Positions 8,553 to 16,644 of a stretch of DNA of 64,000 nt are shown in pieces (positions within the stretch are counted from its first letter, which is position 1; each line of letters opens with the position of its first letter). The translations under genes and the position numbers were made by a program. The notes beneath the pieces were generated by a model. That model ran no database searches. It saw nothing but the letters and a program-made list of their open reading frames with translations, and was not told the origin of the DNA. This DNA is from Kingella sp. (in: b-proteobacteria) (GTDB taxonomy: Bacteria; Pseudomonadota; Gammaproteobacteria; Burkholderiales; Neisseriaceae): assembly GCF_030527935.1 (NCBI RefSeq), contig NZ_JAUMZV010000004.1, positions 1 through 64,000 of the forward strand. The letters are read 5' to 3'.

Positions 8553-9959
8553 ATGCCAGAAATCCCCATCCAAGATAACGACAGCGAAGTACGCAATCTC
8601 GCCCTACCGCCCCATTCCATAGAAGCCGAGCAATCCCTGCTAGGCGGCTTGATGCTTGAAAACAACGCCTACGACCGCATCGCCGACATCCTAGCCGAAG
8701 ACGATTTCTATCGCCATGAACACAAACTCATCTATCGCGCCATCTCCGCACTCATCAACGAAAATCGTCCCGCCGACATCATCACCGTGCAAGAAGCATT
8801 GGAACGCAACGACCAGCTTGACCACGCAGGCGGGTTTGACTACCTGCTTACCCTTGCACAAAGCACCCCATCCGCTGCCAACATCCGCCGCTACGCCGAA
8901 ATCGTCCGCGAACGTTCCATCATTCGTCAGCTTGCCGAGATTGGAACAGAAATTGCTAGAAATGCCTATAATCCGCAAGGAAAAAGTGCGGAACAATTAT
9001 TAGACGAAGCCGAAAATCAAGTCTTCCAAATCGCAGAAAGCACAGCAAAATCCAAACAAGGCTTCCTAGAAATGCCTGATTTGCTGCAACAAAATATTGA
9101 ACGCATTGATATGCTGTATCAACGCGACAACCCCGATGAAGTAACAGGCATCGCCACAGGCTTTACCGATTTAGACAGAATGACATCAGGCTTGCAGGCA
9201 GGCGATTTGGTTATCGTGGCGGGGCGACCATCAATGGGCAAAACCGCATTTGCCATCAACATCGCCGAACACGTTGCCATTAGCGGTAAACGCCCCGTTG
9301 CCGTATTCTCAATGGAAATGGGCGGCACACAACTGGTTATGCGGATGTTAAGCTCCGTTGGGCGGCTTGACCAAAGCGTCCTAAAAAACGGCAGCCTGAA
9401 AGACGAACATTGGGAGCGACTCAACGAAGCCGTTGCCAAGTTAACCGATGCACCCATCTTTATTGATGAAACCGCAGGTTTAAGCGCATTAGAATTACGC
9501 GCTCGCGCAAGACGGCTTGCCCGCAGATTCAACAACCAATTGGGCTTAATTGTTATTGACTATCTGCAACTGATGTCAGGCTCGGGTCGCAACGATAATC
9601 GCGCATCAGAATTAGGCGAAATTTCCCGCTCGCTCAAAGCACTCGCCAAAGAATTGCAAGTCCCTGTTATCGCGCTATCACAATTATCGCGAACCGTAGA
9701 ACAGCGCACAGACAAACGCCCCATGATGTCCGACCTACGCGAATCTGGCGCAATTGAGCAAGATGCTGATTTAATTATGTTTATGTTCCGCGATGAGTAT
9801 TACACCAAAGAACAAAGCCAATTCAAAGGGCTCGCAGAATGCATTATCGGCAAACATCGGAATGGTCCAACAGGACGCGTATTTCTAACCTTTATGGGGC
9901 AATTTACCCGCTTTGAAAATGCTGCATACATCCCAGAAGCAGCCAGTAACACAGAATAA
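8553..9959 (+). CDS. dnaB: Replicative DNA helicase
   Basis: DnaB is the hexameric 5'-3' helicase that unwinds the replication fork. The 468-residue product has the N-terminal primase-interacting domain (about 15-120), a linker, and a RecA-like motor with Walker A GRPSMGKTA near 224-232 and a Walker B region LIVIDYLQLMSG near 330. The length fits the family. It is directly followed by minor pilin genes, as in Neisseria. One DUS copy lies inside the gene and encodes GSLK. Confidence 0.97.
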   Translation: MPEIPIQDNDSEVRNLALPPHSIEAEQSLLGGLMLENNAYDRIADILAEDDFYRHEHKLIYRAISALINENRPADIITVQEALERNDQLDHAGGFDYLLTLAQSTPSAANIRRYAEIVRERSIIRQLAEIGTEIARNAYNPQGKSAEQLLDEAENQVFQIAESTAKSKQGFLEMPDLLQQNIERIDMLYQRDNPDEVTGIATGFTDLDRMTSGLQAGDLVIVAGRPSMGKTAFAINIAEHVAISGKRPVAVFSMEMGGTQLVMRMLSSVGRLDQSVLKNGSLKDEHWERLNEAVAKLTDAPIFIDETAGLSALELRARARRLARRFNNQLGLIVIDYLQLMSGSGRNDNRASELGEISRSLKALAKELQVPVIALSQLSRTVEQRTDKRPMMSDLRESGAIEQDADLIMFMFRDEYYTKEQSQFKGLAECIIGKHRNGPTGRVFLTFMGQFTRFENAAYIPEAASNTE

Positions 9960-9993
9960 TTGATTAACCTATTCTTAAATTTGAGTTAAAACT

Positions 9994-10701
9994 ATGCCAC
10001 ACGATAAAAGAGTACAAGGGTTTACCCTATTAGAACTAATGGTTACCGTTGCCATCATGGCAATTATGGCAGCTATTGCTTTCCCCAGTATGCGCAATTT
10101 TGTTTCCAACTCACGATTGGTTAATCGCTCAGAGCAAATCGCTAATGCGTTCCGCTTTGCACGAACCGAAGCTGTGCGCATGAATACTCCTGTTTTATTG
10201 TGTGGCGTTCTTATTAGAAAAGATGGACGTCCTACTGGTGTTTGTGATGAAACAAAAATCAGTGATGGTATTTTGATTTTTGCCGATAAAGATAGAAATG
10301 GCATTTATGATGCTAAAATAGATTCTGCATTAAGAACTATTACACTAAATGGCCCTAATATTTCAGCAAACAGCAAAGTGAGCGTGAAAACAGAAACTTG
10401 TGATCTTGCTGGCACGGTTTGTAGCGCGTCGCCATCTAATACATTTGTTTTCCTACCTAATGGTTTCTTTGGCTACAAAAAAACAGCAGCAGCTTCTACT
10501 GCAAATGACTACACAAATTTTGTTGCACAAAACGAATTTGGCTCAAAATATATTCGTTTAGGAATTAGAGACGCGGGCAGAGAAAATTCTCCTGTAAGAT
10601 ATGCTTTGATTACGCCAACAGGTAATGCGGCGACATGTAGCTCTTCTGCTTCTGCAAAGGATGCGCTATCAGGTGATTTAGTTAAATTCTGTACTAAATA
10701 A
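9994..10701 (+). CDS. pilH: Type IV minor pilin, FimT/PilH-like (GspH family)
   Basis: The 235-residue product carries a class III prepilin leader cut after glycine (QG|FTLLELM), the glutamate at mature position 5 and a hydrophobic helix, so it should be processed by PilD and placed in the pilus tip or priming complex. It resembles GspH/FimT proteins. It is the first of five pilin-type genes after dnaB, matching Neisseria pilH-I-J-K-X/L. Base composition is clearly more AT-rich than in dnaB. Confidence 0.85.
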   Translation: MPHDKRVQGFTLLELMVTVAIMAIMAAIAFPSMRNFVSNSRLVNRSEQIANAFRFARTEAVRMNTPVLLCGVLIRKDGRPTGVCDETKISDGILIFADKDRNGIYDAKIDSALRTITLNGPNISANSKVSVKTETCDLAGTVCSASPSNTFVFLPNGFFGYKKTAAASTANDYTNFVAQNEFGSKYIRLGIRDAGRENSPVRYALITPTGNAATCSSSASAKDALSGDLVKFCTK

Positions 10702-10729
10702 ATTTTAATTTTCTTTTTGGATTTAGACC

Positions 10730-11344
10730 ATGATTTCAAAAAACATACGCACTCCTTCTTTTGCGAAAAAGCAAAATATTCAGGGTTCAACGCTTATTGA
10801 AGTGATTGTTTCTGTTATCTTGCTAACCTTAGGTCTGCTGGCACTAATGGCAACTCAGCTACGTTCTGTTTCTGGTCTAACCGAAGCTGAAAACAAAAGC
10901 CTTGTCTCACAAAGCACAGAAGCATTAGCCGAATCCATGCTGATGAATGCAACTTTGGCTAAAACAACAGGCAGAGATTATTCACATAACTATGCATCTT
11001 ATATTACTAGCCCAACACAAATCACAGGTCGTGTTGACCAATTCTCGCCATCAATAGGTGCTGAATATACAAAAGTCTCAATAGCAAATGAATATAAACA
11101 ACAGTTTGAACACGAGTTGTACAATAATCTCATTGCCCCAGAATCATCTACTGTTTCTTCAGTCAGCTACACTATTTGTTTAGATAAAGAAGAACCTGCA
11201 CAACCTACTTTGGATAGTACAGGCAGAATGAATGCTAACTGTCAATCTAGCGGTGCTTATACAGCTATTAAAGTGGCGTGGCGTTCAGAAAGTTCAAAAA
11301 ACCGCTTTAATGATTATAGCTATGTATTACGAGTAGCAAATTAA
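10730..11344 (+). CDS. pilI: Type IV minor pilin, PilV/PilI-like
   Basis: The 204-residue product has a prepilin site QG|STLIEVIVSVILL with glutamate at mature position 5 and a membrane helix. Serine at mature position 1 instead of phenylalanine is unusual; most type IV pilins have Phe or Met. The rest contains few cysteines (two near the C-terminus). It lies 28 bp after the FimT-like gene and is probably cotranscribed. The assignment to PilI/PilV is by order and general form. Confidence 0.8.
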   Translation: MISKNIRTPSFAKKQNIQGSTLIEVIVSVILLTLGLLALMATQLRSVSGLTEAENKSLVSQSTEALAESMLMNATLAKTTGRDYSHNYASYITSPTQITGRVDQFSPSIGAEYTKVSIANEYKQQFEHELYNNLIAPESSTVSSVSYTICLDKEEPAQPTLDSTGRMNANCQSSGAYTAIKVAWRSESSKNRFNDYSYVLRVAN

Positions 11345-11367
11345 GTGATGAGTAAAAAGGTTTTAAC

Positions 11368-12447
11368 ATGAAAACAATGCAAAATAATTCATTTCCGTCT
11401 TCTCGTAAAAATTCAGGCTTCACTTTAATGGAATTCTTGATTGCTAGTGCACTAGCAATGATTGTCATTAGTGCTGCTGGTAGCACCTATTTCATCACGC
11501 GCAAACTGAATAACAATGCACAAAAACGCTTAGATACACAACAAAATTTGCGTAATGCAGCTTCAAGCATTACGCGAGATGCCCGTAATACGGGTTCATT
11601 TGGTTGTTATAGTTCTGCAAATATCAGTAACTCTAACAAATTTGAATTTAATGATTTTGCAGATGCAGAGAAAAAACTTATTGCCATCACAGATAATGCC
11701 GATGGCAGTAGTCAATATAGTGGCTTTGGTATAAAGGTTTTAAATGCGAGCACAGATTTCGCTGGGGCTGGCATTACTACAACAGGCTTGTCCGATATCA
11801 GAGGCGGTATACTCTTTATTTATGGCAAGGATTCTGCAGGAGTTGCTATTGATGATGCAACTGGCAATGCAGAGATTTCTGGTAAACAACAGCTGCCTGA
11901 CTTAAATCAATCTATTGCTGCAAATTCAACAAGAGCGAAAAATACGCTTGTCATGACTAGCTGTTCTTACGCATTTGCAACGCATGCAACAGATCAAAAT
12001 CCTAGAAGTTTTAAACTAGATAATATAAATACTAAGATTAGCAATTTGGGTTCAAACAAAGGGGAGTTTACATTAAACAAACTCTATGCCGCAGCATATA
12101 TTGTGGCAACTATTAACAATGTCCCCAGTTTATTACGTTATGATTTAGACCCAGAAGGCAAATGGCAAGGGCCTCAATTATTAGCTCAAAATGTAACGGA
12201 TATTAAATCGCAATTTATCTATACAAAAGATTGCAAAAATGACTCTACCAATACCAATGACCATAATAAAGAGAAATTCATTTTTACGGATAATGAGCTA
12301 ACTACTGATGGAAATCTAAAAGGGTTACCTGTTGGTTTAAGACTCACACTAAATTATAGATATTCTGGTACAACAACTGATACCCCATACATTATTAATG
12401 CAACTATTCGTGCAGGTAACGTATGTTCTACAACTTCCCCTGCGTAA
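11368..12447 (+). CDS. pilJ: Type IV minor pilin, PilW/PilJ-like
   Basis: This is the largest of the group at 359 residues. The prepilin motif SG|FTLMEFLIASALAM is followed by a helix and a long C-terminal globular part, as in PilW-type (GspJ-like) minor pilins. Cysteines are few and spread (for example near SFGCYSS, MTSCSYA and TKDCKND). The gene is third in the cluster, 23 bp after pilI, and shares its AT-rich codon use. Confidence 0.8.
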   Translation: MKTMQNNSFPSSRKNSGFTLMEFLIASALAMIVISAAGSTYFITRKLNNNAQKRLDTQQNLRNAASSITRDARNTGSFGCYSSANISNSNKFEFNDFADAEKKLIAITDNADGSSQYSGFGIKVLNASTDFAGAGITTTGLSDIRGGILFIYGKDSAGVAIDDATGNAEISGKQQLPDLNQSIAANSTRAKNTLVMTSCSYAFATHATDQNPRSFKLDNINTKISNLGSNKGEFTLNKLYAAAYIVATINNVPSLLRYDLDPEGKWQGPQLLAQNVTDIKSQFIYTKDCKNDSTNTNDHNKEKFIFTDNELTTDGNLKGLPVGLRLTLNYRYSGTTTDTPYIINATIRAGNVCSTTSPA

Positions 12448-12467
12448 AATACTAGTTAGGAGTAATC

Positions 12468-13079
12468 ATGAAGAATAAATATAAATATAATCAAGGCGGT
12501 TTTTCCTTGTTCATTGTCATGGTGATTATGTTGGTTATCGCATTGTTGGTTATTGCAACGAGCCAATCAACAAATACTGAAATGCGCATGAGTACAAATG
12601 AAGCGGATAGAAAATATGCTCTTTCTCTTGCCGAACAAGGTCTGCGGGATGCTGAGTCCGTCATTAAAGACTGGGTAAATACATCTAGCAAAACAGCAAT
12701 TACCTTTAAAGCAGATTGTGATAAAGGTTTATGCGCTCCTGCAAAAGATACTTATAAAGCAGATAGCCGAGATTTGCTCTTTAAATATGTTCCTAGTGAA
12801 ACCCCATCTACAATTCCTGCTTGGGAACGATGCCAGTCAAATGTATATAACCGATGTGAAATCAATAAAGCATCAGTGTTGGATAAAGGCTGTGAGGGTA
12901 AAACCTGTAAAGCAGTATCAGGGGCAGAAACACGCTATATCATTGAATATTTAGGTAGTAAAACTGACGCTAAATTAGGTTATGTGGACTATTTTCGTGT
13001 AACATCGCGCGCACATGGTAATAATAAAGATACAGTTGTTACACTGCAAACTTATCTTGAATTATTAAATAAACAATAA
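12468..13079 (+). CDS. pilK: Type IV minor pilin, PilX/PilK-like (GspK-type)
   Basis: The 203-residue product has the prepilin site GG|FSLFIVMVIML. Mature position 5 is isoleucine rather than glutamate, a feature shared with GspK/PilX-type tip pilins that start the pseudopilus. Eight or so cysteines lie in the globular part, more than in its neighbours. TTAGGAG lies before the ATG. The gene is fourth in the cluster, and its stop is followed by a DUS that serves as the leader of the next gene. Confidence 0.8.
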   Translation: MKNKYKYNQGGFSLFIVMVIMLVIALLVIATSQSTNTEMRMSTNEADRKYALSLAEQGLRDAESVIKDWVNTSSKTAITFKADCDKGLCAPAKDTYKADSRDLLFKYVPSETPSTIPAWERCQSNVYNRCEINKASVLDKGCEGKTCKAVSGAETRYIIEYLGSKTDAKLGYVDYFRVTSRAHGNNKDTVVTLQTYLELLNKQ

Positions 13080-13092
13080 AAGGCAGCCTGAA

Positions 13093-13521
13093 ATGAATAA
13101 AAATAGAGTTTATGGCTATACGCTTCTTGAACTAATGATTGCGGTTGCTATTATTGCAGTAATTGCTGCTTTTGCCCTTCCTACATACCAAAATTATTTA
13201 GAAAGAGCAAACTTAGCAGAAGCTAAACAGCAGATGATTTCATTCCGTCAATCTGTAGAAGCGCAAAAGCTGGTTAATCCTCGTGCGAGTTTGGCTGATA
13301 TTCTGAGAGATACAACAAATGTTCCAGCATTAAACAGCACTAGCAAATATACTTTTTCTCGCGCAATTGAACAGAAAAAATTATATTTGCAAGCAGTTCC
13401 CAAAACCAGCGGGCATAAATATGGCATTTGGATGGATAGTGATGGCTCTACTTATCGTTGCAAAGGTTTAACAACAGGCAGTGCTACTTCAACCAAACCC
13501 AGCAACTGCGAGTCATTTTAA
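13093..13521 (+). CDS. Type IV minor pilin, PilE-like (PilX/PilL/ComP group)
   Basis: The 142-residue product has a standard prepilin start YG|YTLLELMIAVAIIAV with glutamate at mature position 5 and a major-pilin-like form. Two C-terminal cysteines (YRCKG and SNCESF) would make the usual disulfide loop. In Neisseria this place is held by pilX or pilL, and ComP, the DUS receptor, has a similar size, so the exact ortholog cannot be set here. Its ATG directly follows a DUS, whose AAAGG may act as the ribosome site. Confidence 0.8.
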   Translation: MNKNRVYGYTLLELMIAVAIIAVIAAFALPTYQNYLERANLAEAKQQMISFRQSVEAQKLVNPRASLADILRDTTNVPALNSTSKYTFSRAIEQKKLYLQAVPKTSGHKYGIWMDSDGSTYRCKGLTTGSATSTKPSNCESF

Positions 13522-13531
13522 TCATTCGCTT

Positions 13532-13570
13532 AAACAAGCTGATAGACAAACTATCAGCTTGTTTTATTTT
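13532..13570 (+). terminator. Rho-independent terminator of the minor pilin operon
   Basis: A 14-bp perfect stem (AAACAAGCTGATAG with CTATCAGCTTGTTT, 5-base loop) is followed by TATTTT. It ends the pilin cluster 10 bp after the last stop. Confidence 0.92.
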
Positions 13571-13635
13571 GTATTCTCCGCCGATGGCCGTATTTTCTGC
13601 TAAAATTGCGCAATTATTTGATACGAAAGTTATTT

Positions 13636-14082
13636 ATGTCTATTGCTAACAATCGCAAAGCATTTCACGATTATTTTATTGAAGAGCAAATTGAAGCGGG
13701 CTTGGTGTTAGAAGGCTGGGAAGTGAAAGCCATTCGTGCGGGGCGTGTGCAGCTAAAAGAAAGCTATATCTACTGGAAACGGGATGCGTTTTATTTGGTT
13801 GGTTGCCATATTACCCCGCTGCCAACTGCTTCCACGCACGTTAAGCCCGACCCTGTTCGTCCGCGCAAGTTATTGTTAAACCAGCGGGAAATTAATAAGC
13901 TCATCGGCAAAACCGAACGCGCTGGCTACACCATTGTGCCGCTTAATTTGCATTATTTACGCGGACGCATTAAAGCGGAAATTGGCTTGGCGAAAGGTAA
14001 AAAATTGCATGACAAACGCGAATCATCCAAAGAAGCGGATTGGAAACGCGAAAAACAACGTTTGATGAAGCACGCACGATGA
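13636..14082 (+). CDS. smpB: SsrA-binding protein SmpB
   Basis: SmpB binds tmRNA and delivers it to stalled ribosomes for trans-translation. The 148-residue product has the beta-barrel core with IEAGLVLEGWEVKAIRAGR and the basic C-terminal tail KRESSKEADWKREKQRLMKHAR in two parts. I chose the ATG at 13636 because MSIANNRKAFHDYFI is the usual N-terminus. No tmRNA gene is visible in the window. The stop overlaps the folK start in ATGATGA-type fashion. Confidence 0.96.
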   Translation: MSIANNRKAFHDYFIEEQIEAGLVLEGWEVKAIRAGRVQLKESYIYWKRDAFYLVGCHITPLPTASTHVKPDPVRPRKLLLNQREINKLIGKTERAGYTIVPLNLHYLRGRIKAEIGLAKGKKLHDKRESSKEADWKREKQRLMKHAR

Positions 14083-14591
14083 TGAATACAGCCGTTATCG
14101 CCTTTGGCAGCAATTTGGAAAACCCCATCGCGCAGGTGCAAAACGCGCTTGCTGCGGTGGCTGCTTTGCCGCAAATAGGCAGCCTGAAAACGTCTTCGCT
14201 GTATCGCACCGCGCCTGTTGGCTATGCCGAGCAGCCTGATTTTATTAACGCGGTGGCGGTGGTGGAAACAAGCTATGCTGCGCTGGAACTTTTGCAGCAG
14301 CTGCAACAGATTGAGCAGCGGTTCGGGCGGCAGCGCAGTTTTCGCAATGCGCCGCGCACATTGGATTTGGACATTATTGATTACGCGCAAACCGCCAGCA
14401 ATGCGCCCGATTTGCAGCTTCCGCATCACCGCGCGCACGAGCGCAGTTTTGTGATGCTGCCATTGGCGGAAATTGCGCCTGATTATCCAATCGCCCATTT
14501 TGGCACGGCGCAACAGCTCGCTGCAAAATTGGGCAATGCAGGCATCGAAAAGCTGCCCAACCCGTTTTCAGGCTGCCTGAAAGCTCAATAA
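14079..14591 (+). CDS. folK: HPPK, 6-hydroxymethyl-dihydropterin pyrophosphokinase
   Basis: FolK transfers pyrophosphate from ATP to the pterin in folate synthesis. The 170-residue product shows IAFGSNLENP at the N-terminus, SSLYRTAPVGY, and the signature RNAPRTLDLDIIDY with the metal-binding aspartates. Start codons ATG 14079 and 14082 are tandem and overlap the smpB stop. The C-terminal residues FSGCLKAQ are encoded by a DUS, so the natural end has probably been extended. NudB and RibH, also pterin or flavin related, lie elsewhere in the window. Confidence 0.94.
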   Translation: MMNTAVIAFGSNLENPIAQVQNALAAVAALPQIGSLKTSSLYRTAPVGYAEQPDFINAVAVVETSYAALELLQQLQQIEQRFGRQRSFRNAPRTLDLDIIDYAQTASNAPDLQLPHHRAHERSFVMLPLAEIAPDYPIAHFGTAQQLAAKLGNAGIEKLPNPFSGCLKAQ

Positions 14592-14614
14592 GCGCGTATA
14601 ATTCGCGCTTTTTT
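14590..14614 (+). terminator. Short terminator hairpin after folK, containing a TATAAT
   Basis: AAGCGCG and CGCGCTT pair around a 7-base loop and are followed by TTTT. The loop itself contains TATAAT (14597-14602), which could be the -10 box of the next gene, so the site may both end folK and start the DUF2185 gene. Confidence 0.6.
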
Positions 14615-14629
14615 CTACCCGCATACAAC

Positions 14630-14956
14630 ATGAATCATCCCTTTGCCCAAGCCCTTTCCAACGCATTAAGCTATGCCATCGTGAGCAAGCAAGTGAGCCA
14701 ACAGCATGAAGCGATTGGTTTTTTATACCGCGAAGAACCCGCGTTTGAACACGACAGCGGCTGGCGTTTTTTCAGCGGCGCGGAAGACGATGCTTATGCC
14801 AACGATTCGGCGAACTACGAAACCTTGCCATTGAGCCAAATCATCGCCGCGCATCCTGAAATTGCGCCGCTGATGCAGCAAAGCGCGGGCGCGTGGGAAT
14901 GGAATGATGATAGCGAAAGCTATACCCCTGTTACCGATTGGCAGCCGCAAGCATGA
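14630..14956 (+). CDS. DUF2185 (Imm33-like) domain protein
   Basis: The 108-residue product fits the DUF2185 pattern: a start with IVSKQVSQQ, then GFLYREEP, DSGWRFFSGAEDDAYA, and ASHP-like PEIAPLMQ. Proteins of this family are found both as stand-alone cytosolic proteins and as presumed immunity proteins (Imm33). No toxin gene adjoins it. It lies between folK and ribH on the same strand. Exact role is unknown. Confidence 0.75.
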   Translation: MNHPFAQALSNALSYAIVSKQVSQQHEAIGFLYREEPAFEHDSGWRFFSGAEDDAYANDSANYETLPLSQIIAAHPEIAPLMQQSAGAWEWNDDSESYTPVTDWQPQA

Positions 14957-14994
14957 TTTCAGGCTGCCTACTTATTTAATCCAAAGGAAAACAC

Positions 14995-15453
14995 ATGAAA
15001 ACAATCGCTCCTAATCTGAATGGGCAAGGTCTCAAAATTGGCATCGTGCAAGCGCGTTTTACCAACGAAGTGGGCAGCGCGATGGTGGAAGTGGCACGCA
15101 GCAAATTGCTGGAACTGGGCGTGGCGGATGAAGACATCACGCTGGCAACGGTGCCTGGTGCGCTGGAAGTGCCGCTGGTTTTGCAAAACATGGTGGCGAG
15201 TGAGTCGTATGACGCGTTGATTGCCATCGGCGCGATTATCCGTGGCGAAACGTATCATTTTGAATTGGTTGCCAACGAATCGGGCGCGGGCGTGTCGCGC
15301 GTGGGCTTGGATTTTAATGTGCCGATTGCCAACGCAATTTTGACCACCGAAAACGATGCGCAAGCGCACGCGCGGATTCAGGAAAAAGCCCGCGATGCGG
15401 CGATTGTGGCGGTGGAATTGGCGAATTTGTTAAACGGTTTGGATGAAGAATAA
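14995..15453 (+). CDS. ribH: 6,7-dimethyl-8-ribityllumazine synthase
   Basis: RibH condenses the ribityl-uracil and the four-carbon unit to lumazine, the step before riboflavin. The 152 residues match the family. Signatures are VPGALEVPLVLQ and AIGAIIRGETYHFELVANE, the latter with the catalytic histidine. CAAAGGAAAAC lies before the ATG. nusB follows 33 bp downstream; ribH-nusB pairs are widespread. Confidence 0.97.
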   Translation: MKTIAPNLNGQGLKIGIVQARFTNEVGSAMVEVARSKLLELGVADEDITLATVPGALEVPLVLQNMVASESYDALIAIGAIIRGETYHFELVANESGAGVSRVGLDFNVPIANAILTTENDAQAHARIQEKARDAAIVAVELANLLNGLDEE

Positions 15454-15486
15454 TTTTCAGGCTTCCTGAAAACGGAAAGGACGATT

Positions 15487-15924
15487 ATGCGAGTTTCTCC
15501 CCGCCGCCGTGCGCGCGAATTTGCCGTGCAAGCCTTGTATCAAGTGGCGTTGAACAAAGTGCCCGCGCCCGAAGTGGCGCAACACATCCGCGAAAGCAAC
15601 GATTATCGTCATGCCGATGGCGAATTGTTTACCGCCATTTTTTTCGGCGCGCACAACCATCAGCGCGAATATATGCAAATCATCCGCCCCTTGCTTGACC
15701 GCGATGAAAACCTGATTAACCCGATTGAGCGCAGCGTGCTGCTGGTGGCGGTGCACGAGCTCAAAGAGATGCCCGAAACGCCTTACCCTGTGATTATCAA
15801 CGAGGCGATTGAAGTAACCAAAACCTTTGGCGGCACAGATAGCCACAAGTTTATTAACGGCATTTTGGATAAACTGGTGACGCAGCTTCGCCCCAATGAC
15901 CCGAAGCGTCGTGAGGCAGCCTGA
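15487..15924 (+). CDS. nusB: Transcription antitermination factor NusB
   Basis: NusB pairs with NusE (S10) in antitermination of rRNA operons. The 145-residue product starts with RRRAREFAVQALYQV and ends with the family motifs VLLVAVHEL and VIINEAIEVTKTFGGTDSHKFINGILD. The last codons GAG GCA GCC TGA come from a DUS, giving a C-terminal EAA. An inverted DUS pair follows as terminator. Confidence 0.96.
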   Translation: MRVSPRRRAREFAVQALYQVALNKVPAPEVAQHIRESNDYRHADGELFTAIFFGAHNHQREYMQIIRPLLDRDENLINPIERSVLLVAVHELKEMPETPYPVIINEAIEVTKTFGGTDSHKFINGILDKLVTQLRPNDPKRREAA

Positions 15925-15976
15925 AAACTGTAAAACCGCCGTTTCAGGCTGCCCCATCCAATAGAAAGGAATGAAT

Positions 15977-16327
15977 ATGAAACAATCATCTCTTGCATTG
16001 CCGCTGTTTTTGATTATCGCGGGCGTGTTGTGGCTGCTCAAAAGCATGGATTTATTCCCCAGCACGGCGAACATCATCGCCTTTGCGCTGTTTGCATCGG
16101 GTGTGTTGGTGTTTGTGTTGGATGGATTTAACAAGCAAACGGTCGTATCCGCACCACTGCTGATGTATATCGGCGGCGTGTTGTATTTGGTGAACGAATA
16201 TGAATACGCGACTGCGCCGTTTATTGCGCTGGGGATGGTGATTTCAGGCTGCCTGATGTTGCTGGCGCGTAGCGATGCAATTCCGCATAAACGCTCGGCA
16301 AACTCGGGGCAGAATAATCAGCCGTAG
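15977..16327 (+). CDS. Small integral membrane protein, unknown
   Basis: The 116-residue product has about four membrane helices (residues 7-24, 31-50, 57-75 and 79-97) and a polar C-terminal tail ending SGQNNQP. It resembles LiaI/LiaF-type or DUF5668-like small membrane proteins only in general form. I chose ATG 15977 because AAAGGA is at a normal distance; ATG 15971 abuts it. A DUS in the last helix encodes ISGCL. Confidence 0.65.
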   Translation: MKQSSLALPLFLIIAGVLWLLKSMDLFPSTANIIAFALFASGVLVFVLDGFNKQTVVSAPLLMYIGGVLYLVNEYEYATAPFIALGMVISGCLMLLARSDAIPHKRSANSGQNNQP

Positions 16328-16468
16328 TTTGATGTGATTCGTTGTAGCCAAATACCCATTTCAGGCTGCCTGAAATGGGTTTTGTTTGGGCTAGGCGTAT
16401 TGAAACAGCATATAGCCGCCCTACTCTGGCCACCCATAAAAAGGCAGTCTGAAACCTTTACAAGGTAA

Positions 16469-16552
16469 GTGTCCTAAAAAATATGCTGCACTGCTGTCCC
16501 TTCCCCCGCCAGCGGGAGAGGGGACAGCAGTACAGCATACTTTTTAGGACAC
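16469..16552. repeat. GTGTCC-family inverted repeat, 84 bp
   Basis: GTGTCCTAAAAAATATGCTG at the left is mirrored by CAGCATACTTTTTAGGACAC at the right, and the arms continue through CTGCTGTCCC/GGGACAGCAG to a central hairpin CCCCCGCCAGCGGG. It could form a long stem. The neighbouring stretch 16560-16604 is half of the GGAGCG hairpin family. Confidence 0.75.
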
Positions 16553-16607
16553 CACCCAATGTTTAATAAGCGTTGACGGCGAGCCGCCGCAGCACCATTT
16601 TAGTTTT

Positions 16608-16643
16608 CAGGCTGCCTTTGCATCCCGCCAAGGCAGCCTGAAA
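16608..16643. terminator. Inverted DUS pair after aroC
   Basis: TTTTCAGGCTGCCTT and AAGGCAGCCTGAAAA enclose a 9-base loop right at the aroC stop and would end its transcript. Confidence 0.65.
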
Positions 16644-16644
16644 A

